Notes under the pieces: generated by a model
Seen by the model: the letters and a program-made list of their open reading frames with translations, nothing else
What the model was told of the DNA's origin: nothing
Database searches by the model: none
DNA from: Symbiodinium natans
Taxonomy: Eukaryota; Sar; Dinophyceae; Suessiales; Symbiodiniaceae
DNA length: 64,000 nucleotides
Direction of reading: 5' to 3'
Assembly (NCBI GenBank): GCA_905221605.1
Contig: CAJNDS010002385.1
Coordinates: 265,001 to 329,000 of the forward strand
Program-made: the position numbers and the translations under genes
In this document: positions 20,901 through 32,900 of the stretch, piece by piece
Layout of the letters: each line of letters opens with the position of its first letter
Numbering within the stretch: position 1 is the first letter of the stretch

Positions 20901-23900
20901 TCAGTGTATACTGAATCCCTAAACCCTAAACATCCCTAAACCCTAAACCCTAAACCCTAAACCCTAAACCCTAAACCCTAAACCCTAAACCCTAAACCCT
21001 AAACCCTAAACCCTAAACCCTAAACCCTAAACCCTAAACCCTAAACCCTAAACCCTAAACCTGGCATTGGGCTCTCTGGGCCCTTGCGCACGGTGCGGAG
21101 GTTCGGAGAGCCACTGATCTGCGGCTGGACCAGGTTGGCACTGCGAGCTGCAGGGCCTTCAGTTTTGGGGGTTTAGGGTTTAGGGTTTAAGAGGTTTAGG
21201 GTTTAGGGTTGAGGGTTTAAGAGGTTTGAGGGGTTTAGGGGTTTAGGGAATTAGGGTTAAGGGGCTTAGGGTTTAGGGGTTTATATAGGGATTACTGTTT
21301 AGGATTCAGGATTTAGGGTACTGGTGCAGGTTTAGGGCTTCAGAGTGGAACGAGACCTTTCTAATTCAAGATCCCCAAACCCGAAACCCTAAACCCTAAT
21401 CCCTAAATAAGCACTAAACCCTAAACCCTAAACCCGAAACCCGAAACCCTAAACCCTAAACCCTAAACCCTGAACCCTAAAACCCCCCTGTTTCTTGGAG
21501 CAAGGCATGTAGGGTGGCCCATTGCTTGCAGGGTTTCCAGTACGGGAAAGTTTCAGTGCCAAGGTCGTCACTCTGCGTGTTTGAGCCTTTCCTCGTGCTT
21601 AGGAGTTACTTACTGCTCCATGATGAAAATGCAGACTTTCGCATCCTTATGTTCAGTACTTGGAGGTTCATGCTACTTATATTAACCAATGATAACTGTA
21701 CTTATGGCTGTACTTAAGGGGCTTATAAGTGAGTTACAAGTGCAGTTATAGTTGGTAAATAAGTACCATGAACCTCCAAGTAGGGGTTACGGTCACTTTG
21801 AACACCACAGGCCAGGGACGCTCAGGAAGTCAGAAAACAAATGTCTGTGCTGCAGCCGCGGCTCAAGTAGAGAGCTTGGCAGGGGCCGAGCCTCCCACTT
21901 GTGCGCCATGCAGCGAGACAGCCACGAGATGCGTGTGGAGGAGTCGGTGGTCATCATCATTGCGCTCATTGGGCTCACAGTTGTGGCTGTCTGCCTGGGC
22001 CCCTCCATCGTGGCTTTGTGCGAGAAATTTCTGGGTGGTACAGAGGAGGTGTTACTGGCTGTCGCCTGTTTAGCTGCGATGATCCTGTTAGCATGGATGA
22101 TCGCATCTTGGTACATGGCGCAGTCGTGGAAGCAGTCTGCTGAAGAGAGTGTCCGGCAGTCTCAAGAGAGAGTACAGACCCTGAAGAAGCGGAAGTTTGA
22201 CAACCAGAGCCAGCACCAAAAAGCAGTCGGGGACATTGAAAGGCAGTGGCGGGCCTGTGAGCACCAGGTCCTTCAGAAGAAGGACGCCCTGCTTTCTCTT
22301 AGTCAAGTAGATGCCGCAGGCAACGCAGCCACCACCGCGGCGGAGGTCATGATGAGGCACCGCGTCTTCTGTTGGGCGGTTCTCTGGAAGTACGGTGTTT
22401 AGGGTTTAGGGTTTAGGGTTTAGGGTTTAGGGTTTAGGGGTTTCATGCGTTGCAAGGTGCAAATATGTGTGAATCAAGGGGCTCGCAGAACAACTTTACA
22501 TGGGTTTCGTTCCAAGCCCCTCAGTAAGATTCGATTGGAGGGAAGCAGAATGGGGTGCTTGTCCTAAGCCCGCGAGTGATTAGGATTCATTTTTGTAGCT
22601 TTTGTGTTCTAGCGCCTTTATTCAGGCTCATTGTGTAGTTTTTCTTTTTGTTTCTGAAGGTTGAAGCAACCCTAAACCCGAAGCCCTAAACCCCGGCACT
22701 GAAGCTCGCGGGGTCCAACAGGTATCAGCTGGTTGACACCTGGCGTGAGAACACCCAGAGGCCGTGAGCTTTGGCACACGAATCCTCGGAAACCTAGGAG
22801 GTTTAGGGTCTGCGGTTTCCAGGGCAACCCAGACTGGGTTTAGGGTTTAGGGTTTAGGGTTTAGGGTTTAGGGTTTAGGGTTTAGGGTTTAGGGTTTAGG
22901 GTTTAGGGTTTAGGGTTTAGGGTTTAGGGTTGCCCTGTACCCTGAACCCTGAACCTTGGCCGACGTGGAGGAGCCTTGCACGCGAGCAGGAAGCCCAGGA
23001 GAAGTTCTTCCACAAAACCTCGAAGGAACCCGAAAGACTCAAGGGTTTAGGGTTTAGGGTCTGGGGTTTGGGGTTTAGGGTTTAGGGTTTAGGGCAGGCC
23101 CTAAACCCTCTTAAGCCTTGGTGTGTCCTCAGGTTGAGGGTTCAGGGTTTAGAGGATTCGGGGGCCTGATTAGGGGATGAGGGTCTAGGGGATTTAGGGC
23201 TTTGGGGGTTGTTCCAGGCTAAAGGGAACAGGGCTTTGGAATTTTTAGGGTTTAGGGTTTAGGGTTTAGGGTTTAGGGTTTAGGGTTTAGGGTTTAGGGT
23301 TAGGGAGGCTGGGCCTCCAGCCCTCAGGACCTCACCTACGAAATCGACAAGGAGGAGGACCGTCTGACCAAGCTGCTGAACCTGCAGCCCATGCTTGCCA
23401 GGCGGCTGATTTTCGCTTCGGCTACAGAGTCGGTTTAGGGTTTAGGGTTTAGGGTTTAGGGTTTAGGGTTTAGGGTTTAGGGTTTAGGGTTCAGCACTCC
23501 GGGTCGAGCAGCTTTATGGTTAAGCTTTATTTACGGCTCGGATACAACACCCACCCACCCAGAGAATCCCACTACATTGAGAAAGCCAAAAACGGCCAAA
23601 TTCTGAAAATAAAGCGGCCAAATTCTGAAAATAAAGCGGCCAAATTCTGAAAATAAAGCGGCCAAATTCTGAAAATAAAACGGCCAAATTCTGAAAATAA
23701 AGCGGCCAAATTCTGAAAATAAAACGGCCAAATTCTGAAAATAAAGCGGCCAAATTCTGAAAATAAAGCGGCCAAATTCTGAAAATAAAGCGGCCAAATT
23801 CTGAAGCGGCCAATAAAATAAAGCGGCCAAATTCTGAAAATAAAGCGGCCAAATTCTGAAAATAAAGCGGCCAAATTCTGAAATTCAATTAGCCTTTGGC

Positions 23901-26900
23901 CTGATTTTGGCTCATTCTGAAAATAAAGCGGCCAAATTCTGAAAATAAAGCGGCCAAATTCTGAAAATAAAGCGGCCAAATTCTGAAAATAAAGCGGCCA
24001 AATTTTGAAAATACAATTAAGGTTTAAATATATATGGTAGAGAGGGTTTAGGGTTTAGGGTTTAGGGTTTAGGGTTTAGGGTCACCCCCCAAGCCCACCT
24101 AAATCCGAGGCCCCCTCAAGGGTTTAGGGGGTTCGGGTTTAGGGTTTTGGGGGGGTTTAGGGCTCAGGGTTCGGAATGCCCAGGTTGGGATGTTCCCCCT
24201 GAAACTCATAGCCCTTAATAGGGATTAGAATGGGGGCACGAGAATCCCTATGAAGGAGCACCCTAAACCCTAAACCCTAACCCCAAACCCCAAACCCCAA
24301 ACCCCAAACCCTAAACCCTAAACCCTAAACCCTAAACCCACCTCACAAGCCCTAAACCCTAAACCCTAATTCCTAAGCAAGGTACATGCTGAGCACGGGC
24401 GGCGCGTTGACGTCACAGATTCGGGCCCTGGCAGACCTCAAGGACCAGGCGCCTGACGCCCGGGAATTTCAACTTCGAGTTGGAGATTCAACTCCTAGCC
24501 TTAAACCCTAAACTCTAAACCCTAAACCCTAAACCCTAAACCCCAACACCTTAACACCCTAACACCCTAACACCCTAAGACCCTAACACCCTAACACCCT
24601 AACACCCTAACACCCTAACACCCTAACACCCTAACACCCTAGCACCCTAACACCCTAACACCCTAACCCCCTAACCCCCTACCCTAAACTAGGTGAGGGT
24701 CGCTTCCGTCGAGCGACAAACCCCGAAGGCTCGGCCGACCCGCCGAAAGAGAAACGGAAAGGTGAGGGTTAAGCCCCACCGTTTGTCCTGGACAGGCCAA
24801 CGGAAATTGGCCTTCCTTATGACAACGTCAGTATTCGAATAAGGGATGGCCTTATCCAGACCTAGTGTAGCTAAAGTCTTACACCAAAATCGTGACCCCT
24901 TTCTTTTTGGGGAGCCCAATCTTGAACCACAAGACTCTGGAGGAGATTTGGGAAGGGCCGTCTTTATCCCCAGTTGTCTTCTCTTCTTGAGTAGTACTTG
25001 GAAGCTCCTTTGACTTCGTAAGTCTACTTAGCATCCCCTAGAACCCCGGTAATGATCCCCATGACCCACCTTACTAACCTTACTAAGTCACAAGGGTAGG
25101 GTTTTGAACTTCCTTCTCGGGCTTCAGAGTCCATGCCTTACGGCTTTAGGGTCTTAGGGGTTTCAGTAGGGTTTAGGGTTTAGGGTTTAGGGTTTAGGGT
25201 TTAGGGTTTAGGGTTTAGGGTTTAGGGCAGGCCGAGGCTCTAGGGGAGGGAGGGTTTAGGCGTTCTTGGGGCCTGTAATGAGCCTGGATGTCTTTGCAGG
25301 GCGCCGGCCGCGCGTCCACGCTGCGCCGCCCGCTGCTGGAAGATGCATAGGGTCTAGGACGGTCTAGGATCTAGAGCTCAGGGTTCGGAGGGGTCAGGGT
25401 TCCGGGAATCCTAAACCCATAAACATTTAGGTTGTAAGGGTTCGCCAGAGACGTACCCTTCACCCCAGAAAGCTTATAAGACCCTCGACCCCGGACCCGA
25501 CCTAGCTTGTAACAGTTTCAAGGTCCTTCCCTAGTTAAGGGTAGTTGCTTCTCCTTGGGGAGAAAGCTCGGCCCTAAAGCTTCAACCCCAAGCACTGAGC
25601 CTGAAGCGACCTGCAGCTGTGGGCTGTGGGCTCACGGCTGTGTCAGGTCTTCAGGTGTAGAACTGGAGGTCTGTTGCTTTGCTCAAAAAGGGGCATCTTA
25701 GGGTTTTCGGTGTAAGGCTAATGTTGCCCTTTTTTTGGCTCCCTCGTAAATGCGATGAGACAAACAAACGGGGAGGTTTTGAGTCCTAAACCCTAAACCC
25801 TAAACCCTAAACCCTAAACCCTAAACCCTAAACCCTAAACCCTAAACCCTAAACCCTAAACCCTAAAACCCTAAATCCTAAACCCTAGGCCCTAGGCCCT
25901 AAGCCCTAAGCCCTAAGCCCTTAGACCTAAGTTTTAGATGTCAGCTACAGCTCTCCAGAAACCGGTGGGACAGGCCGACCGCGCGGCGCCCGGTTGAAAA
26001 GCTTCAGGGCCAAACCCGAGAACCTAAAACTGCCCTAAACCCTAACGGCAAGAATCCGAAACCCAAACCCAAACCCCAAACCCCAAACCTCAAACCCCAA
26101 ACCCCAAACCCCAAACCCTAAAACCCTAAACCCTGCACCCTTTTTTGAAGCCCAACTACACCCTGCACCTGGAACAGGCCTGAGGCCTTTTCGGCTTCCT
26201 GGTCTTTACCCTGAACCCTCGCCAGAGATCGTAAGACCACTTAAATAAGGAGGGTTTAGGGTTTAGGGTTGGGGTTTAGGGTTTAATTCGCAAGGACCAA
26301 ACCTTAAACCTTAAGCCCCAAAGCCTGAACCCAATCCCTCGGCAACCCTTAAAAATCATGGGTTTCCCTACTATCCCCCTCTATACTAGCCCACCGAGGT
26401 TCCCCTCTTAAATAGCCTTAAGTAGGCTTAATTATCCTTAAATAGCCTAAAGTATGGGGGGAACCCCGGGGGGGGGGGTAGTACAGAGGGGGGTAGTAGC
26501 GGAACCCATGATTAAACCCTGAGTCCTCAGTCTCATCTCTGAAAGTCGCCCTTGGCTATAAGAGCAGACATCGCGTTCTCACAGTGGGTTTAGGGTCTGG
26601 TGTTTCCAAGGGTTAGAGAGGGTCCATGCCAAACCCTAAACCCTTAACCCCTGAACCCCTGAACCCCTGAACCCCTAAACCCCTAAACCCCTAAACCCCT
26701 AAACCCCTAAACCCCTAAACCCCTAAACCCCTAAACCCCTAAACCCCTGAACCCCTAAACCCGTAAACCCGTAAACCCGTAAACCCGTAAACCCGTAAAC
26801 CCCTAAACCCCTAAACCCCTAAACCCCGAAACCCCGAAACCCCTAAACCCCTCAACCCCTGAACCCCTAAACCCCGAAACCCTAAACCCCACCCCTAAAC

Positions 26901-29900
26901 CCGCCTAAACCCGCCTAAACCCCTAAACCCCTAAACCCCTAACCCCTAAACCCTAAACCCTAAACCCCTGAACCCCGAAAACCTAAAAGTAAGAGAGTTA
27001 GGGTCTCAAGGGCGGATTCATGGGCAAGACTGACAGGTGGGATGGATTCCAGGGCCTTTGAGGCAGTAACAACCACACGGTAACATCATGAATGCATGAA
27101 CTGTGTTGGGGTCTTAAGGTGTACATGTGAAGAGAATTATATTCACACGGGATTATAAGGAATGAAAAGACGCATGAATGCCGTGCGAATATAATGAACG
27201 AAACCAACGCACCAACTCTAGGATTTATTACGAAGTGAACTACATTTTAATAGGCTTTACAAGGAACCGCGTGAAAGCCGTATTAAAATTAGGAACTGAA
27301 CCCCGAAAACCTAAACCCCAAACCCTCCGACCTTGTGCCAGGTCCTGCGGCGTGCGAATGCCTGAGAGCGGGGAGCGCTTCGAGTGGGTGAAGCCCATCA
27401 TGCTTTCAGGAGGTCCATCCCTTGGGGTTTAGGGTTTAGGGTTTAGGGTTTAGGGCTTAGGGTTTAGGGTTGAGGGTTTAGGGTTGAGGGTTTAGGGTTT
27501 GGGGGTGTGGGGGTTTGGGGTTTAAGTTTTAGGGTTCAGGGTTTAGGGTTTAGGGTTTGTTTGGGGCCTGGGGTTTAGGGTTAGGCTTTCAGGAGGCTTG
27601 GGTGGCTCCCTTGGCGTTTGGGGTTTAGGGGTTGGGGTTTAGGATTTGGGGTTTGGGGTCTAGGGTCGTGGGCCGAACTGCTTGAAACCCCAGGCCATCG
27701 ACCTCACCTCCGCGTTCAGTTTCCTGCCCTAAAAGCTAGCCCTAGACCCTAAACCCTAAACCCTCAACCCTCAACCCTACACCCTAAACCCTAAACTCTA
27801 AACCCTAAACCCTGAACCCTACACCCGAAATTGGAACCCTAAGCCCTACAGGCTTGGGGCAGATGGACCACAACCATCTGGTGAAGGAGGAGCCAGAGGC
27901 CGAGCCAGTGGCACCCCAGAAAGAGTTAGGGGCTCAGGGTTTAGGGTTTAGGGTTTAGAGTTTACGGTTTAGGGTTTCGGGTTTAGGGTTTAGGGTTCAG
28001 GGGTTTAGGGTTTAGGGTTTAGGGTTTCGAGTTTAGGGTTTGGGGTTGAGGGTTTTCGGCGTTTTGGGTTAGGGGTTTAGGGTTGGGGGTTTAGAGTTGG
28101 GGCGCTTAGTTTGGTCCCTTACCTTTCTTTATAGGGATCCGAGGCATGGGCCTTTATTGTGTGTAGTGTAGTGTATACAAGGGTTTATATACAGTAACCC
28201 TAAACCCTAAACCCTAAACCCTAAACCCTAAACCCTAAACCCTAAACCCTAAACCCTAAACCCTAAACCCTAAACCCTAAACCCTAAACCCCCTAAAAAC
28301 CCTAAACCCTAAAACCCCCCCCCCCCCCCCCCCCCCAAGGCTCTGCTGAATGAACCGTCTGCATCCCTGATCCCCGGAAGGCACCCCCTCTCAACCCGTG
28401 AGCCCTAAACACTGTAGGGTTTAGGGTTTAGGGTTTAGGGTTTAGGGTTTAGGGTTTAGGGTTTAGGGTTTAGGGTTTAGGGTTTAGGGTTTAGGGTTTA
28501 GGGTTTAGGCGATAGGGGTTAGGGTTTAGGGTTTAGGACCCCAATCCCTAAAGAACTATAAGCCTTAAACTGGAAACAGGCAGGTCAACTTGTCGTGAAG
28601 ATCGGCGGCCCTGCTTATCGTATCGGTGTCGGGGGAGGCGCGGGCTCAGCGTTGGGGAGTGATGCTAAGCTAGGGCTTCTTCTTGGGGCCCTTTGTCTGA
28701 AGAACCTCGGAGTTTTCATCATAGAAGCTCCCTAAACCCTAGACCCTAAACCCAAACCCTAGACCCTAGACCCTAAACCCTAAACCCTAGACCCTAAACC
28801 CTGAAGCCTTTGGAGTTTTCAATTTGATGCAGTGTCTCAAGCCCCAAGCACTCCATGAGCAAGTTGCGGAGTTCAGGGTTTAGGGTTTAGGGTTTCGGGT
28901 TTAGGGTTTAGGGTTTAGGGTTTAGGGGTTTAGGGTTTAAGGTTTTGAGGTTTAGGGGTTTTAGGGTTTCGGGTTTTTAGGGTTTAAGGGTTCGGGGTGT
29001 GGGCTTTAGGGTTTGGGGGCTGGGGGTTCAGGGTTTGGGGGCTGAGGGGTAGGGTTTAGTGGTTGAGGGGTTCAGGGTTAAGGGTTTAGAGGTTGAGGTT
29101 CAGGGTTTGGGGTTGAGGGTTAGGGTTTGGGGTTGAGGGGTTTAGTAAGTGTGGGCTAGGGGCGGCAACCCGTTTGGAGGTGCATGGCTGTCTTGATTAC
29201 AGAAGCCTTTGCAGGAATCATGCCACAATTGCACCATGGCGCCCCTACTGAGCGCATAAACCTCCACGCGAAAAGTCCATTCCAAGAAACCCACCACCTG
29301 GGGTTCGATTTGAATTATGTTCCTACAAAACCCCTAAACCCTAAACCCCAAACCCTCAACCCTAAACCTTTTATATAACATGAGAGAGCCACCCTCAACC
29401 CTAAACCTTTTATATAACATAAGAGAGCCCAAAATGGTTTAGAACACCACCCCCCCCCCCCCCCCCCCGATCAAGGTGCCGCCTCCTCCATGGTCGCTGG
29501 TGACAACCAGGCCTTGATTGGGCTGAGGATTTGCGGTATGGGGTTTAGGGTTTGGGGTTTAGGGTTTAGGGCTTAGGGCTCTCAGGCGTTCCGCTTTCGG
29601 GGGCTTGGGTGTTCATTTCGGATCTAACTTCTGACCCTAAGCCCTATAGGACCTAGAGTAGGCCCGTATTCCCTTGTTTTAGGGTCTAGGTTCCCTTATG
29701 AGCCCCTCTAAACCAAAAAGGGCACCCTTTTTATTGCTAGGTTACTCTTGGGCCCTAAACCCTAAACCCTAAACCCTAAACCCTAAATCCTAACCCTAAA
29801 CCCTAAACCCTAAACCCTAAGCCCTAAACCCCTAAACCCGAAGCCCTAAACCCTAAACCACCATTCCCGAAGAGGCCGAGCTCGACTTCAACGCCGTGCA

Positions 29901-32900
29901 GCGCGGTGATGCCGAGATGCAGCAGAAGGTGCTCTGACCCTAAAAACCCGAAGCCTCTAACCCCTTTAGGGTTTAGGGTTTAGGGTTTAGGGTTTAGGGT
30001 TTAGGGTTTAGGGTTTAGGGTTTAGGTTTAGGGTTTAGGGTTCAGGGTTTAGGGTTTAAACTAGGACCCGGACTCCCTTTTTATACCTAGGTTATCTTGG
30101 GTCTAGCAAACCCCGAGGCCTCTACACCCGAAACCCCTAAGCTTCTGAGCCCTTAACCCTGAGATCCAAACCCTCACCCTAAACCTCTCAACCAAATCCT
30201 GTCCCCTTAAAGCCCTAAGGCCCCGAATAGCCTTTGAACACCCCCTCCCCCCATATGATAAGCCCTAAAACCATCCTTTTTAACATCCTGAATAAACACC
30301 GAACGCTACCCAGAACGAAGGCCCTAACGACCCCGAACGCTCTGAAAGCAATCTGAATACCCTAAGCCGGCAGCCACCAACACATGACAGATGAATGCCC
30401 TTGTCAAAGCAAACCCTAGACCCTGAAGACCCTAAAGCCCTAGCGGCCCAATCAACCAGCACGCCCCAAAACCTCTAAACAACAGCAGCAACGGCAACAA
30501 AACAACAACCCTAAACCCTGAACCCGAAACCCTAAACCCTAAACCCCAAACCCTAAACCCTAAACCCTAAATCCTAAGCCCTAAACCCTAAACCCTGAAC
30601 AGAAGAACCTCAGTAACCCCACGGCAGGTGAACCGCGTGGTTCGCGCCTGCGTTGAGCTTGGGCTCCTTGGCCCCGGACAGCTGATAGGTGTAGGGTTTA
30701 GGGTTTAGGGTTGAGGGTTTAGGGTTTAGGGTTTAGGGTTTAGGGATATTCCTTCAAACAGAAGAGGGTTCCTTATGTGGTTTAAGGACTATTCCTTAGT
30801 TCGGGGTATTGGAGTCTTTGGGTGTGTTGGGAACTGTTGGAGATTGTTGGGGATTTTCCCCCTTATGCTAACTGTAATGACTAGGGATTATAGTACCCCC
30901 CCCTCATTCTAATTCCTATTAGTGGCTGCTAGTATAACTTCGGGTTTAGGGTTTTGGGTGATTTTTTTGCAGGCTTTAGGGTTTGTTTTTTCTGTAGGGC
31001 TTAAGTATTTGTGCTTGCTTTTGTGGGGTTGAGGGCTTAGTTTTTTTGGCCTTTAGCAGGGTTTATGTTACTCCTAACTGCTTAAGAACCCAAAATTTGT
31101 TCTTCCTTATTCAGCGCGGGATTGTTTTTATGTTATTTTATTCTTTTGGGGTTCTTAAGCAAATAGTAGGTCAGGGTTTATGTTTTTAAGGTGGTTTCAT
31201 CGTTTGTCGGTTTAGGCTTGAGTCCCCTAACTACAGGGTGTACCCAAGCAAACCTTAAACCCTAAGTCCTAAACCTTACACCCTCGATCCTAAACCCTAA
31301 ACCCTTAACCCTAAATCCTAAACCCTAAACCCTAAACCTTATCTCCCAGACCAGGCCAAAGAATCCGATCTTATCCATCCACGACCAGGGAGCGGGAGGA
31401 CGGCTCGCATTCGGGGCGTTTAGAGGGTTTTGGGCTTAGGGTTTTGGGTTTAGGGTTGAGGGTGTAAGGTTTAAGGTTTGGGGTTTAGGGTTTGGCTTTT
31501 AGGGTTTAGGGTTTGCGGTTTAGGGTTTAGGGTTGAGGGTGCAAGGTTTTAGGGTCTAGAGTTTAGGGGCCTTATAAGGGCTTTTGAGGCTTGAAAGGAA
31601 AGGGTTTAGGGTGCAAGGTCTACAGGGCTGAAAGGGTTTAGGGTTTTAAGGGCTTTAAGGGCTTTCAGGGCCTCGAAAAGCTTTAACAAGTTTAGGGTCT
31701 TGGGGCTGTGTAAAGGGTTGTCAGAGGGTTCAAGCAATTGTTTTGAGGCTTTAAGGGTTTCAATGCGCGGTGTCAGGGGTTTTGGCGTTTGGGGCTTAGT
31801 CGTTGGTGGCGCTGTTCCAGTGAGGGCTTTCGGGGCTTGGGGATAGGGGCTTGGCGCGGGGTTTCTGGGCTTTAGTGGGTTTGAGGGTTTTAAGATACAA
31901 GTCTTTGTGGTTTCACACGGTTCTGAGGGAGTTTGAGAGGCCCCTCTCCTCCTGGCAATACTTCCAGATGCTTAACCCTAAGAGTTTCTGGACCCAAAGG
32001 GGGGCTCCTGTGAGCACCACTTGCACAACAAGAGACATTGACAGGTCGTGCAACGCTGCAGAATAGCAACATCATAAACGCTAAGCCCTAAACCCTAAAC
32101 CCTAAACCCTCAACCCTAAACCCCAACACCTTGGATTTCAAAGCCCCGAACCCAACCCCCAAAACCCGAGCCGCAAAAACCCTCAACCTAGGGGTTCAGT
32201 TAGATTTTCAGGGCATTTGGTGTTTAGGGCTTGCTGTGGCTAAGCCCTAACCCTAAACCCTAAACCCTAAACCCTATAAACCCTATAAACCCTATAAACC
32301 CTATAAACCCTATAAACCCTATAAACCCTATAAACCCTATAAACCCTATAAACCCTATAAACCCTATAAACCCTATAAACCCTATAAACCCTATAAACCC
32401 TATAAACCCTATAAACCTATAAACCCTATAAACCCTATAAACCCTATAAACCCTATAAACCCTATAAACCCTATAAACCCTATAAACCCTATAAACCCTA
32501 TAAACCCTAAACCTTATTTAGGAGCCTCCGGCTCAGGCCGCCGACCCAAGAGGCCCGAAACCTCTCAACCCTCAAACCCCTCACCCTAAACCCCACACCC
32601 TATACCCAGAACCCTAATCCCTCAGGGTCTAATAGGGGTGGGGAAAACCCAAATTGAGGGCCCATACTTCGGATCCCTGTAAACCCTGCAAACCCCCCCA
32701 ATACCCCTAAAAAAAGAAATATGGGGGTTTGCGATAATTAATTCGGGGCTTATTCTTTAAAATATGAGAGGGTTCCTTATATGAGCTATGGCTTAGGACT
32801 CTTCCTTGAGATTAAGGAGTCTAACCCCAAACCCTAAACCCTAATCCTTAATCCCTAAACCCGAAGTCCCTAAATGCACGGAGGCTCCGGCAACGTGCTC

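Noticed and set aside
23520-23979. Minus-strand ORFs of 99-135 codons
   Set aside because: They are open only because the 22-bp unit has no stop in those frames. The repeated peptide has no coding signature.
24540-24682. CRISPR-like array
   Set aside because: The units are 8 bp with no spacers: a simple telomere-like satellite.
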